This document shows positions 10,980-23,700 of a DNA stretch of 64,000 nucleotides, piece by piece (the first letter of the stretch is position 1; every line of letters starts with the position of its first letter). Position numbers and translations under genes: made by a program. This DNA comes from Toxonevra muliebris (lineage: Eukaryota; Arthropoda; Insecta; Diptera; Pallopteridae), in the NCBI GenBank assembly GCA_963691655.1, contig OY829329.1, positions 13,654,708-13,718,707 of the forward strand. Direction: 5' to 3'. Under the pieces are notes generated by a model. The model was not told the DNA's origin. It worked only from the letters and a program-made list of their open reading frames with translations, and made no database searches.

Positions 10980-12300
10980 GTAAGATGGAACCACTAGCCT
11001 AACATAGGAAGAAAATTTCTTAAGATTTTTTTCTTCCATCCCCATATCCGTAGATATCATATTTTGGTATTCGCATCCGCTAAATTGATATCTGTTACCT
11101 CCCTAATGTGCTTAATATATTTTTGTACAATACAATTTGATTTTATGCTGGATGTTGTCCAAAATATTATTTGCATTCGATAAAAACAATCATCTCAATA
11201 AAAATTAAGGAGTTCAAGCTTTTTTTCATGCACCAACTGTCGATAATGTAGTGCATTTGTAAGTTTTCTTTTGAAAGGTTTATGGTTCAAAACTTTGAAT
11301 GTGAATGTTTTATTCGGTGTGCATAAGCTTTTGGTGAATAGCGAAAAAGCTCACAAAGCCTAAATCTACCACACTTTCAAATGTACCAGCATTTTTTTAA
11401 ATATAGTAGGTAATGTAAATATATTTTAGGCAGGGGGAGTTTCCCGTTGGCAGAGAATGTTCCATATATACATATGTCCAAATTAATTATATATATATAA
11501 AGAGTGGGTGTGGAAGTTGACTGATTTTCTCTGTTTTCCTTATAGTTAAATTTATCGAGAAAATATATGGTATCAATTCAGACATTAGCAGTATATGGGA
11601 AGTGGGCGTGGAACTTGCCCATTTTTTTATTTTATTATGAGTATGGTACCACAATTATCTCTATCTTCTACGCTGTGTGTACTCGCTGTATCGCGGAGCA
11701 AGTTGGATAAATGGAAAAAAATGTATATAAAAAAAATACCGAAACAATTTTAACGAATGAGAGAATTGTGCAGACTTACGGTTTCAAGATTTACTCCATC
11801 GTCGTGCCGGTTGTTGTTGGTGTTGTAATGCCGAATGCTAAATTCATTTAAATTAATTTTAAGTTTTCATTTTTCTTCTTTTATTTTTTTGTATACTTAA
11901 ATAATTCTAATGTAATATTAATTAGTTTTTTTTTTCCTATTCCAAACACTAATTTCACTCACTACACTCTTTTCACCTTTTCTTATTTGTATTTAATGTT
12001 AATCAGCCATTTTGCCGTATTCTTCATCTTTTTTGTCTAAATTGTGGCTATTAATTAATTAACTTTAAATGCACTTCAGTTTCATTTTATTCTTAATTCT
12101 TATGATTGCTTTTTTTTTTTTGTTGTTAACACAAATCTTTCACTTTATTTATTTTTTTATTTTAATTAATTACTTATTTAAAATTTGTTTCCACTATTTT
12201 TTTGTGCCTGCTAGAGGCGGCCATCAAAATTAGACTAATCTCATGCTTGGTTTTCACCATAGGAAAATCTCTCAAATTTCATATAGGAAATTCTCTCTTT
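10980..12300. other. Gene-free DNA
   Basis: AT-rich with no coding frame. Two related short blocks containing AGTGGGTGTGGAA / AGTGGGCGTGGAACTTG occur near 11,502 and 11,600, probably an old dispersed repeat. Confidence 0.45.
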
Positions 12301-13110
12301 CTCTCGCTTTGACAGGGAATAAAACCAAATACAAAAATTGTTTGTTTACATGTTATCGTTGCAGCGAAATATGAAATTTAACATGTACAAAAGAATTAAC
12401 ACTGCATCTCATGTTAAAATCGGATTCTAGCAGAAGAGCAAAGCAAAGAATAAGAAGAAGAGATGTGCGTTTTTGTTGTTTTCCCCATAGTTGACGAAAA
12501 TAAGCAATAACAGAATATCAAATTTAACATTTTGAAAAGAATTAACATTACACCTTATGTTAAAAATATGAGGCGCAATGTGAAAATCGTATGACCGAGG
12601 CAGAGAAGCCAAGAGATTTAACAAGTAAATCAAATTTAACATTTTTAAAATCTGATTCTAACAGAAGAGCAAAGCAAAGAATAAGAAGAAGAGTAGTGCG
12701 TTTTTGTTGTTTTTCCCATAGTTGGCGAAAATAAACAATTGCAAAATATCAAATTTAACATTTTAAAAAAAATTAACATTACACCTTATGTTAAAAATAT
12801 GAGGAGCAATGTGAAAATCGTATGGTCGAAGCAGAGAAGTCGAGAGATTTAACAGGTATATCAAATTTAACATTTTTGATAAGAATTAACACTGCACACC
12901 TCATGTTAAAAAAAAAAATGAGGTGCGATATGAAATCGTATGGGCCAAAGCAGAGAAGTTCATATGAAGAAGAAGAAATTTTACAGGAATATACAATTTA
13001 ACATTTTGATAAGAATTAACGCTACAGAACTCCTGTTAAAAATATGAGGTGCGATGTGAAATCATATACGCCAAAGCAAAGAATTAAAGAAGAATAAGGA
13101 TTTTTAATGT
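12300..13110. repeat. Degenerate tandem repeat, unit about 120 bp
   Basis: About five or six copies of a unit containing AAATTTAACATTTT, GAATTAACANTACACCT, ATGTTAAAAATATGAGGTGC and AGCAAAGAATAAGAAGAAG. Cores recur near 12,520, 12,630, 12,752, 12,867 and 12,990. Within each unit the TTAACAT/ATGTTAA pairs are complementary and could form hairpins. No coding potential. Confidence 0.7.
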
Positions 13111-16100
13111 TTAATTTTGAATTAAACTATGTAGTTATTTTGTATTTGAAAAATTATATGTAATTGTAAACAAAGAAAACGATAGTAAGGAAGAAATGAA
13201 ATACATAATTGCAGAATATGGTATTAAAATCTATGCACATACTTGTTTTTGGGTCTACCTTTTTTAGTTTTTTTTAGTGATGTAAGTCCCGGGATGCCGG
13301 AATTAGGACTAAAAGTGAACCCAAGAATCACCTGATTGAAAAGACAAAATTCTGGGATTTTCGGGACTCGTTTGTACCTGCTCAAAGTTATTCAAATTCA
13401 AATTGTATTTCTTTTTGCTGTGGAATGTGCGTTCTTTAGTCAAGGGAATATTTTTTTCATCAACATTTTTTCTAATTCGTTTCTGGTACTACTCTCAAAA
13501 GCCAATTAAGTGTGTGACAGTGCATTCTGTGATGCATTATGTTCTTTGTTCTACGAATTTTTAACTTAAATGTCCAAAAATTTAAATGGACATAACATTA
13601 AGATTTTGCTTTGAGGGCTAAAAAAACATAAATAGTCTATAAAATAAAATTATTTGGCAGTCAAATTCATCGGAAGCTAATGTATAAATGTTCCTTATTA
13701 AATGTAATACAGATTTCAATTTCAAATATACCACGAATTATAAAAAGAACAATTGTGATCTATGAAAGCGGTTTGAGGATTTCCTTTTCCAATAGCTGGA
13801 TTATTTTTAGGGCAATTTAGTTATGAGGAAGGAAGTATAGGATTTATTTTTTTTACTTTTTTAGTAACTAGATTACGTTCAGAGTGTTTTAGAAATGAAG
13901 AAAGCAGCTAAAGATTTCTTGGACACTCCAGATATATTCACAGGTGACAGATAAAAGATAGAACGACCACTTAACTGGTGGATGTTTTTTTAGGCTAATA
14001 ACAATAAAAGTTTTTTGTCTGTCAGTTTTTATATTCATCAAGATTGAAATTAAACTCTACCACAAGTTATCAACTGCAAAATAAAATCTATTTAATTTTA
14101 GGTAATAAAAATCAGTCTTTTGATATTTTTTAAAAGTATCCAAACTGGAACCTTCATATTTGTTTTATTGAACTTCATACACTGTTTGTTGGTTGGTGAT
14201 TTTTTTTTATTGTTTCTATACACATTTTCTTTTAATTAATTCTTTTTATTTTTTCTAATTCATTTTTCAATGAATTCCTTAATTTTTTCTTCGAATGAAT
14301 CTTCATAATTTCTTTGAATAATTAAGAGAATTATGAATAAAATTGAAAATTATTCATTTGCTTTTTTGTTTTTTTTTTTGTTTTACTTGATGATGCACAT
14401 TTAATGTTTTTATTTTTAAACGTTGAAAAATGGTTTTTCTTTTGTTCTAATTGTAATTTTTGTATATTTTTTATGAGTTGGTATTAATTGATTTTTTTTT
14501 TTGTTATTTATTTATTTTTTTTTATTTCTTTTGTTTTTTTATTTTATTTTTTTTTTTTTTTTAATTTTGTTTCTTTTGTTTTTGTTTAGTTTTTATTAAG
14601 AATAATTAACAACATTCACGATTCATTTTCGAAAATTCAAACTTATGAACTAAAACACAATATAAGTATATATTTTTTATATATATATGTAGATAGATAT
14701 AATTAATTTCTTAAGTTGTTCGGACTTTAAATTTTTGTATAAAAATTGACCCAATAAATGAATGACCCACGAATATTTCATTTCGAAATAATTTTTTTTT
14801 TTTTATTATTTTTTAAATATTTATTTTTTTTTTGTAAATTAAAAACTTTTTTTAATTGAAATTGTTTATGTATTGACTTTGATTACTTAATTTGTAACGC
14901 TTATTATTTTGTTTTTTTTTCTCCTTTACTTTTTTTGTTTTTTTTTTGTCTCTTTTTTTTTTGTTTTTATTTTTAAACTTATAGTTTTGTTTTTATACAT
15001 GACTAGATTATAATTAATTAATCATTTAATTTATTATTGTTTTTTGTTAATAAAATAATTGGAATATTTTTTTTTTATTACTATTATTATTTTTTAGTAT
15101 GTGTGTGTATATTTTAACTAACCAACAATGAAACAATTATTTTATTTCATTTTTGTATTATTCAACTACTGGTACTGACTTCTTCTCTACTGACTTCATT
15201 CTTTTACTTTCTTTTTTTCAACACTCATACTCATTTTCAGTTAAACAATAATAATTAATTTTATATATACAAAAATATATATAGGTATGCATTGATTTAT
15301 GTATATTCTATTAAAAAATTTATAATTCATTTCAAATTTATAATAATTAATATTTAATTCATTGTCAGTCATAATTAAACATTAAAAACATTTACTATTT
15401 ACTCTTGGTTTATTGGGTTGTTCCACCGAGAATCGTACCGAAAAAATCAAAAAAAAAAAATAAATTCAAAAAAATTTAAGTAAAATTTTAAAAATTTTTT
15501 TATAATTCAAATTGTTTCATTTTTTGTGTGATTCGATTTTTGGTGGAATTTGTTTTTGTATGGTTTTTTAAATTCATTTTTAAAATTTTTTAATCTCATT
15601 TTTTAAATTTTTTATTTTCTTTTCTTAATTTTTTTTTATTTATTTTTTTTTTTTATTATTAATTTGTAATTTTTTGTTTTTTAAACTTTTACCAATATGT
15701 TTATATTAAAATTGAATTTAAGTTTTTAATTTTTAATCATTTCCTTCAGTTGAATATTTTCGTTTTTTTACGGTTTACATTTTTGTTTTTTTCTTTTCCT
15801 TTACCATAATTATTTTTATTGTATATTTTTTTCTGTAAAATAATTTTCCTACATACTGAAATGAAACAGTCATTTTTAATTAGTTGTTTTTTTTTTTTTT
15901 GTTTTTTGAATTATTCTGTTTTTGTTTCTTATTTTTTGTTTGTTTTATTTTGTTATTTAATAAATGCGTTATTGAAGTCTCAATTAATTTCTGGTTTTCT
16001 GTTTACGATTCGATTATAGATACATTTAAGTATATTAGTTAATATCTAATTACTATTAAGTACAAATCGATTACTTATGTTGTTTTTAATTTTTATTATT

Positions 16101-16470
16101 ATTTTTTTTCTTCGGTTTTTGTTTTTGAAAATCTTGTTAGTTTGCTTTGTGATATGCAGAATTCTTTAAATGCCAATCGTAATTTTTGTTTTATTTTACC
16201 AAATTGTAATGCCATTAATTTTGATATGTTTTAATTTTCATTATTTATTTTTTGTTGGAATTTGGTCAGTGATTTAATTTGAAATTTTACATACGTTCAT
16301 AGTTGTTTGATATAAGACTTTTATGATTTTTCCACCATACTAGTGAAATGGAATGGGTCCAGAAAGTATTGAACTGAATAGAGCAATAAGTGCGTTTGTT
16401 TTTCCTTAAGCTATTTATTATTTGTGTTTGAAATTTAAAAATATAATTGGGCAAGAATTCTACCTTGAGA
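13110..16470. other. Strongly T-rich gene-free DNA
   Basis: From about 14,150 to 16,260 the plus strand is dominated by T runs (many of 8-14), giving A-rich sequence on the Dscam2 strand. There is no coding frame of substance on either strand and no element ends. A 66-residue frame at 15,819-16,019 is Phe/Leu-rich because of T runs and is not a gene. Confidence 0.6.
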
Positions 16471-16479
16471 GGCGCATCT

Positions 16480-17520
16480 TTCCGGAATGTATGTGGTAAC
16501 AACGAATTTAATAAATAGTTAAATTTTAGGGACTTTGGTTCTTTTAAAAAGTCTTTCAATTTAGCAACATTGGACCCTGCCAGCAACTGAGTGTTGAATT
16601 AACCTCAAAATGGGTATGAACATCTGTGATTGCAATGGTGAGCATGTTATGCATAACTGCAGCTAAGTGAATTGGAAAAATGTGAAACCGAATCCAAGTT
16701 GGGCCTCGAATATTCTCTGAAATGCGCTTCTTACTAAACAGTATAGAAAGATGAGTGACTTTTTGCACGAAATATTTTTTAGTTCAGGGTGTAAATCTTT
16801 TTCCACTTTGTTAATAAAGACAACTTTGAATTTTCACCAAATTTTTAGAATTTGAGAGGGCTATAGGTTTTTTCTTTCGTTTCTTCAAATGTCTTTAAGT
16901 TCAGCAATTATTTTCATATTAGTTGAGATATTTATTAGGAAGTGGTCTATTAATATTATCTCCACCTCTCCTGGTATCCAGTTAAGTAGCAATTACTTTA
17001 TCTAACAGCTGAGTGTTGAACTAACCTCAAGCTGGGTACAAAAATCAATGATTGTTATAAGGAATACGTTATAAAGGGAGGCAGTTAAGTGAACTAGAAA
17101 ATTTAACCCGGATCTGTGTTAAAATTTTCTCTAAAAATTGCTATATCTTTCTAGTGGATTAGGGAAGAAAAATTTAGGTTTTTCCCTCTTAAGATTTAAG
17201 GTTTTTGGTTTCTTAAAAAGTCTTTAAATTTCAGATCAACGATAATATTGACTATAAGTACTATGGGGTTTCAAAAACACAAAATTGAACTGGGACCGAC
17301 CTTCGAATATTCTCTGAAGTGCTTTACATTTTTCTAATATTTCAAAAAAGAAAGCTAAGCGGCCATTTCCCTGAAAACATTGCTTAGTTTAATGTGAGAA
17401 CTATTTGTTTTATGGATGAAATTAACTTTCAATTGCTTTTAAGTTTTTGAAATACAACTCAAGTCAATGGAGGATATTAATAACTGTTTTAACTAGGGAA
17501 GCATTGGGATTTCTACTTAC
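16480..17520. repeat. Diverged direct repeats, period about 430 bp
   Basis: The block with CTGAGTGTTGAATTAACCTC, a TGATTG stretch and a GCAGCTAAGTGAATTGGAAAA stretch (about 16,585-16,680) recurs in altered form at about 17,005-17,105. The CTTCGAATATTCTCTGAA end recurs near 16,705 and 17,302. The copies are well diverged. No protein signal. Confidence 0.55.
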
Positions 17521-19785
17521 TTGAGCTGTGCTAGATTCATTCAGGTTTTGGGAATTGATTGATAGAAATTCAAAGTAGTCAATATGAAAGTAGTAGATTC
17601 ATTCAGGTTTTATTAATTGATAGAAATTCAAAGTAGTCGATACCCAAATAGGATGAGTAAAGTAATACTGGAGAAACATTAAAAAAAACACGAATTTCTT
17701 CTACCAGTCTTGAATATTGTATTGAATAGAAAAGTGACCACTGAAATTATTTGAAGAAAAGTTTGTTGGAGTTTTTAAACGAAAGATCATTCGCATTATT
17801 TAGAATTGCGATAGTGGAAATAGGTGACTGAGACTCAATGGATCACTCAACAACACTTCCCTAACCAACATTGTGAGCAATTTGGAAGCTTGGGCTGATT
17901 CTCCTCCCACTTTATACTTTGTTGAACATACGGCCTGAATAAAATTCATTTATCGTTATCGGTCGGTGACGTATATAAAAAAAAAAACGAAATATCTAAT
18001 CCGAATGGAAACTAGACGCGAACTGGACATTGAGTATAAAATTTTTGCATACGATGACAGCACCCCCTGCTTTATGTCATTGTTGTCGTAACTAAGCATG
18101 AGTTGAAACGTTTTTTATCTTTTTCTATACACGAGTGTAAGAGAGAAGTGCGCCAAAATCAGCGGTCGCTTTTACATATGTCTCATATGATTCTGCCTAA
18201 AATTTGTATGCTATATCTCTGAATAAATATAATAAAAAAATTAGAGAATTGGCTTTAAAATCTTTACATGGTATTCATTTTGATAAGTGATGAAAATTGG
18301 AATTTTTAAAAATTTTGAAATATACTTAAAAAAAATTTTGTATGCAAAATAAAAATAAAAATCTAGAGGCCCTTCTCCCCTACTAAATTTGAATTCACAT
18401 AATTCATATAATTAAAAATTTAGAAATATCAATGTTCACAATTCGTGTTTTCAATTTCGATAAATGATACAATTGGTTTGTGATAGTCTGTTCTTATATG
18501 GTGAGATTTGTCTCATGCAACTTGAAAAAATGTACGGAAGAGGGGAGAAATGACAGGGGGATAGACAAAATCGCTGGGGCAGCATTTTAGGTGAAACTTT
18601 TTTGACGTTTCTCTTTGTATCTAATAAACTAGTTTCATGCAACTAATCTTACTGTATAAGAGCTACATGAAACTTTAAAAGGGAATACAAAAAATCGCAT
18701 GAGATTAAACTCACCATTAAGATCTACATAAGACTTAAAAAAAAATTGCATGAGATTAATCTCACCGTCTAAGAGCTGACATAGCTAAAATATGAAATAC
18801 TTTTATTTAATTTTATGTCTGGTAAATACAGCATTTATTATTGTTCCGCATTTAGTTGTTGCTTCTCTCGGGTTGGCTCTCACGAAATGCTCTTAGTTTC
18901 ATTTAAATATAAAAGAAATGAACAGACATTGAAAGAGCCGAGAACGTGATCGAATTTTTTTCATATGAATAAATTTTTTGTATGGGAATCGGGTCTATGT
19001 CATAAAAGTACAGACATCGGCTCTCCCAAATTCATGTCAATCGAGTGTCAGTTAGAGGAATTCAGAGAAATTTACTGTTATTGTTAGTCGTGTTGTTTTT
19101 GCAAGAAATTCTTTTAGTGCAAATACATACATAAATATGAGAGAGAGAGAGAGAGACGTGTACGTGTTGTTCTTGCAAGAGCTGACTTTGTTTGTGTACT
19201 CGCTCTCCAAACATCTAAAAGTAAAATTCGTCTGTTTCCGTCGTTTCACTTCCCACTTCCCTACGATTTTCCTGAAATTTTCACAAAAAAAAAAAAAAAA
19301 AAAAAAAATTACAGAAGCATCTCCATGTATCTCTCTGTGGTTTCCTAGGTTTATATTTTCAGGTTTTTAAGGTGTTATTTGAAGTAATTTTCTTAATAAC
19401 TAAAAAGCTTGCGATTATCCTTCTTAAGAGTTGTTTGCTGAGCATTCAAAAGCAATCAAAACTTTTAAAAGTCACATTCCCAGTTCAGTGTTATTTCACA
19501 AAGGTCAAAATATCGAGAATTCAAAAAAGAAGAATTTTTAAACTAAAAAATAAAAAATTCATTCAGTAATTCCATTCAATGAAGTCTGAAAATTCAAATG
19601 ATTCAGGATTTACAACATTTCCTGACCCAGTTCTTTTCTAACGTACTCGTATAGGTAATCAAACTTTTTTCTAATATTTTTTCTTTTGGGTGTAATTAAT
19701 GTGTTACATTTTGTACTAATAGACTATCAGTTATATACTTAGAAATGTTTGGAAGTAATCATTGACATTTATATTTAATAAATAC
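17520..19785. other. Gene-free DNA downstream of Dscam2, small repeats
   Basis: A short duplication of TAGATTCATTCAGGTTTT (17,530 and 17,594) and three copies of a roughly 60-bp unit containing CATGAGATTAATCTCACC and AAGAGCT (about 18,600-18,780). It also holds a GA microsatellite (19,140-19,155) and a poly(A) run (19,286-19,308). No gene is visible. Part of it may be 3' untranslated sequence of the distal Dscam2 isoform, since the distal stop codon is at 19,786. Confidence 0.5.
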
Positions 19786-20773
19786 TTAAACTTTTCCCAT
19801 TGTTATATTATCACTAAATGCCGATGGAGGGCTTAAATTTTTCTCGCTGATTATATTGTGAAATTCATCGGGTACCACGGTCACAGAAGATTGTGAAACG
19901 CCGCCGCCGCCACCCGCACCATAACTATTGGCATTGAGACACGATGAAATACTTGAATCGTATACTGCCTTACTTTTAGGATGATACATAACATGCCCCG
20001 CCATAGTGGAACCTATGGCTAAAGTATCGGCATTACTTAGCGTTTCCATAGCGCGATAATCGAAAAATGTCGACATATTATCATTGGGTATGCCCAGAAG
20101 ATGTAATGGTTCAATGCTATGCGGTAAATGATGACGATAGTTATCTTGCTCAATAACACCACCACTGCCTCCTCCTCCTCCTCCTGCAGCATAATGTTTC
20201 TCATCGAAATTACTCGATAGTAGTTTACCTTTACGGCGTGGTGTTATAGTTAAGAAATCTCCATAACTTTTATTGTGGCATGCAAGCGATGGTGTGATTG
20301 TACGTTTTTGTTGTGCAATATTGCTACGATGATGTTGATCAGCGATTGATGATTGGGCGTTTGGGATGGGCGTGTTCATGCTACTAACACCACCACCACC
20401 ACCACCTGCGCCACTACCAACTTGTTTTAGAATTTCGACATATGAACCCGACTGGACAATATGCGAGGCGGGGAGGCCGTTAGGTGAACATTGGAATTCA
20501 TTGGAGATGATACTGCTGCTGCCGCTGTTGGAATTATTATCGGGAGCTTTTGTTCGAATTTTGTAGTTGGATAGACCGCCGGACATATTTGTATGGTTGG
20601 TTGAATTTTGGGAAGATGATGCGGATGATGATGCTTGTCGCTGATGATGTGATTGCTGTGCTGATGATGATGATTGTTGCTGCTGTTGCTGTTGTTGCGC
20701 TGCAACTGATGATTGTTTATGTTGTTTTGGTGGCGGGTCAAAGAGCCGGTAGTCGAAGGGCACGGGGTCCATG
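19786..20773 (-). CDS. Dscam2: Dscam2 distal alternative terminal exon
   Basis: An open frame of 328 residues beginning MDPVPFDYRLFDPPPKQ and ending NITMGKV. It has poly-Gln and Ser-rich tracts near the start, several Gly runs and the motif QCSPNGLPASHIVQSGSYVE in the middle. The acceptor is a doubled CAGCAG (exon start 20,776 or 20,773, differing by one serine). The frame needs two bases from the upstream exon. The usual donor of the preceding exon leaves one, but a second donor 4 nt further on (exon end 24,880) leaves two and joins cleanly as ...LHS-N-MDPV. No membrane segment or known domain; it would replace the proximal C-terminus. Function unknown, presumably cytoplasmic signalling or scaffolding. 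Confidence 0.75.
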
Positions 20774-23700
20774 CTGCTGTTTATGTTTAAAAAGAGAGAG
20801 AAATGTCAAATATAAAAATTATTATTCATAAATCGAATGTAGAAATGAACAATAAAGAATTATACACAGATGTACATATGATTATAAGAACGATAAATAT
20901 TTAGTTAGTAGATAGAGTGATTGCAAAAAAATCAAATGGATTCACTACAAAAAAGGAACAATTTGTGTATGTATATTGAAAAGAAGCATGCAAATTTTAA
21001 TTTATATACAGAAAAATATATATTGACAATGTAGTGGATATCAAGTTTTGGTTAGTGATAGAAAATGCAGAGCGAAACATCACATTCCTACATAACTGTT
21101 TACTCATATTCGGGTAACACCTTTAAGCTTTCAATATAAGTTTCTAAACTTCTGATCTGTCGAGCTCATTTAGTGCAAATCAAGTTTTGTTCACTAATTT
21201 TTTACTCCTATCTTTTTCTGGCCCTGGGCCTAAAGTCTATTAATCCAAATTCTTCTCTATTATAAAAACTGAAAAAGAAGATAGGAAGTAACCGGTTATT
21301 GCTCACCCTCAAAACTCTCTAACAATCGTGGTTGCGCTGCTCTAATAAGAACTGATCGACCGAGAGGAAAAGCGGGCTAAAATTTATATAAGAGCAAAAA
21401 TGAAATAATTTGGTATCTCGGTGCAAGAACGGTGCAGAGTGACAATGAAACGACTTAAAAGTAAGAGCAAAAATGGTTTAACAATTCTTTCAGAGCAAAA
21501 ACAGTATAGTGTTTTATTCTATTTTTGCTCTGAACATAATTCGTTTCACTTTTGCCCTGAACATATTTCGTATCGCTTCAGCCTTAAGTTAATTTCACTT
21601 TTTTCTGAACTGAGACTTTTCCTCTCATCCTCTTTTTTATGGTTTAGTGATAAACAAAAAGTAGAGATTGCAAAGAGGTCGCAAATCGCTCTTTGGAATT
21701 TTGAAACATAAAAACGTAGAAACCAGCAGCAAGATGCAATACCGATCGACTGCTGAAACGACTTAAAAGAGCAAAAATAGTATAACAATTCTTTCAGAGC
21801 AAAAACAGTATAGTGTTTTATTCCATTTTTGCTCTGAACATATTTCGTTTCGCTTTTACTCTTAAGCAAAATTTAATTTAAATATTTTTATATGTTATTA
21901 TTAACATCTTTAACTGTTCAAAAAAAAAATGTTTGGAGTTTATTTTACGATATTTTTTTTAGTGTTTTTACGCCCAAAAAAAAGGTGTGTCTGGCCCGGG
22001 TGATTGCGACACTTGAAGTCATATGAGACAAAAAATTAAATAGAATTATCGTTCTGTAGACTTGTGATTCTGCCAGATAGAAGATTTAAACATTTTTATT
22101 ACAAAATAACAAAATGGCAGAAAAAAATTTAAAAAGGTGGTCTTTTTTTTTGTTGAAAATCGGGATTGAAAATAGGAAATAATGATTAAAAATTAACAAC
22201 TCTACTACCTGCGAGATCCATTGGCGTGTAAAAAAACGTATTGAATTTTCAGTAATTTTTTTCACCATTTTTGCATACTAATGTGGGGGCACAGATGGGA
22301 TAGGAGGTGGTTCGGTTGTTTAGGGACGCCCCCCTCCCCCATAAATTTTTATTAGAATCATTTTTTCTGAGGACAGTAATGCGTTTTCTTTACTCCTTGC
22401 ACATTTTCTTAATTAATTGGCGAGGAACCTAGAACAAGGTGGCCTACAATGGCTATAGCTCCGAAGTCTTACCTGACCCGAAAAATCGGAGTTCTGATTC
22501 GTGTTCAGCGAACCCATTGAAGAAATAATTGCAAAAAAGTTGAGTTTTTTCAAGCGGCTCTCATTTTCTAGTGATCCACCCATATTTATTCAACAGCTAA
22601 GCGCACTTTGAAGCCGCTGAATCAGGCCTAGTTTCTCAAAGAAGAAGAATCAGTGAATCTAGTTTCTGAAACTCTAAAGTGTCAATCAGAATTCTGAATT
22701 TAGTGGAGTTTAGTTGGGTTAGTCGGGAATCGAATTCAAGGTGTAGAAAATTGCATTTATTATCAAAAAAATAATAATAATTATATCAAGAACTACATAA
22801 CGTTAAGTTTACAATGGTCAAATGTAATTAATTTCTATTAAGTTCAGAGCTCTCTAAATGGTTAGTTTTCACTTAAATGGCAAAGCCCCTTGCCCCCTCA
22901 TTTTCAAAAAATAACAACATAAAATAAAATTTTATACTATGATTGAATCAAAAATGATTATGGGCAAAATTTCGAGTTTTTTGCCTACTTGTGGGATTCT
23001 GAAATTAGAAAAGCTCATCTCTCATCAATCCAGATTGCACTGCGAGTTCGTAAAGTTTTACAAAGAAAAGTCCACAAGTATTTTGAGACCCTTTGAGCTA
23101 TTAGAATTAAAGGGTTTTTGAACATTTCCATAGCATTATTCATATAGTGTAGTCTCTTCCTTTGAATTACTTCCTAGTGACAATCTCTCCTATAAGAGTA
23201 GGAGTATTGAGTTTTGGGCCAAAAAAACACGTTCCCATGTACTAAAACCTTCCTGAAACCGATAGGAACTGCAATCCATGTATTGAAAAGTGCAAGTTTT
23301 TGCTATCCCTCGGAATCGGTGGGGCCGCCTAACATATTTAAGTTTTGTTATGCTTAAGTACTTAGATCAATTTGCAACTGACTGTGGAGAAGCTCAGGCA
23401 AGACTTTTATATTCATCTGACTATAAAATTTCATCGATCAGAGCTTTGTTCCCGAGATGACCCCGATATGAGCTATATTGAAAATCAATAAAACTGGTTA
23501 ATTTCTGGCATAGAAGGAAACTTATATTCAATGACTCAAACATCTAACTCTTTATTCGCCTTCCTTCGATGAAAACTTATTTCACTCACTCAGTCCCAAA
23601 TCTCTACTTAAAACTAACTAGTTATTCATAAAAAAAAAAATTGAGTAGTACGAATGAGTAATTGAAGTTAAAAGAAGCGAAAAGTATCAGAACATTTATG

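Larger units (their letters stand above)
20774..23695. other. Intron or 3' UTR between the two Dscam2 terminal exons
   Basis: No further exon recognised. It contains an isolated copy of the palindromic module (21,360-21,640) and a partial second copy (21,755-21,880). The minus-strand polyadenylation hexamer for the proximal isoform is at 23,551-23,556. The rest is ordinary AT-rich DNA. Confidence 0.5.

Noticed and set aside
15819..16019. Phe/Leu-rich 66-residue frame resembling a small membrane protein
   Set aside because: It arises from long T runs in a T-biased region.
20427..20741. Alternative 104-residue frame in the distal exon reached by the ordinary donor
   Set aside because: It would follow from the first donor, but it is an Asn/His-rich shadow of CAA/CAT repeats; the MDPV frame is three times longer and better behaved.
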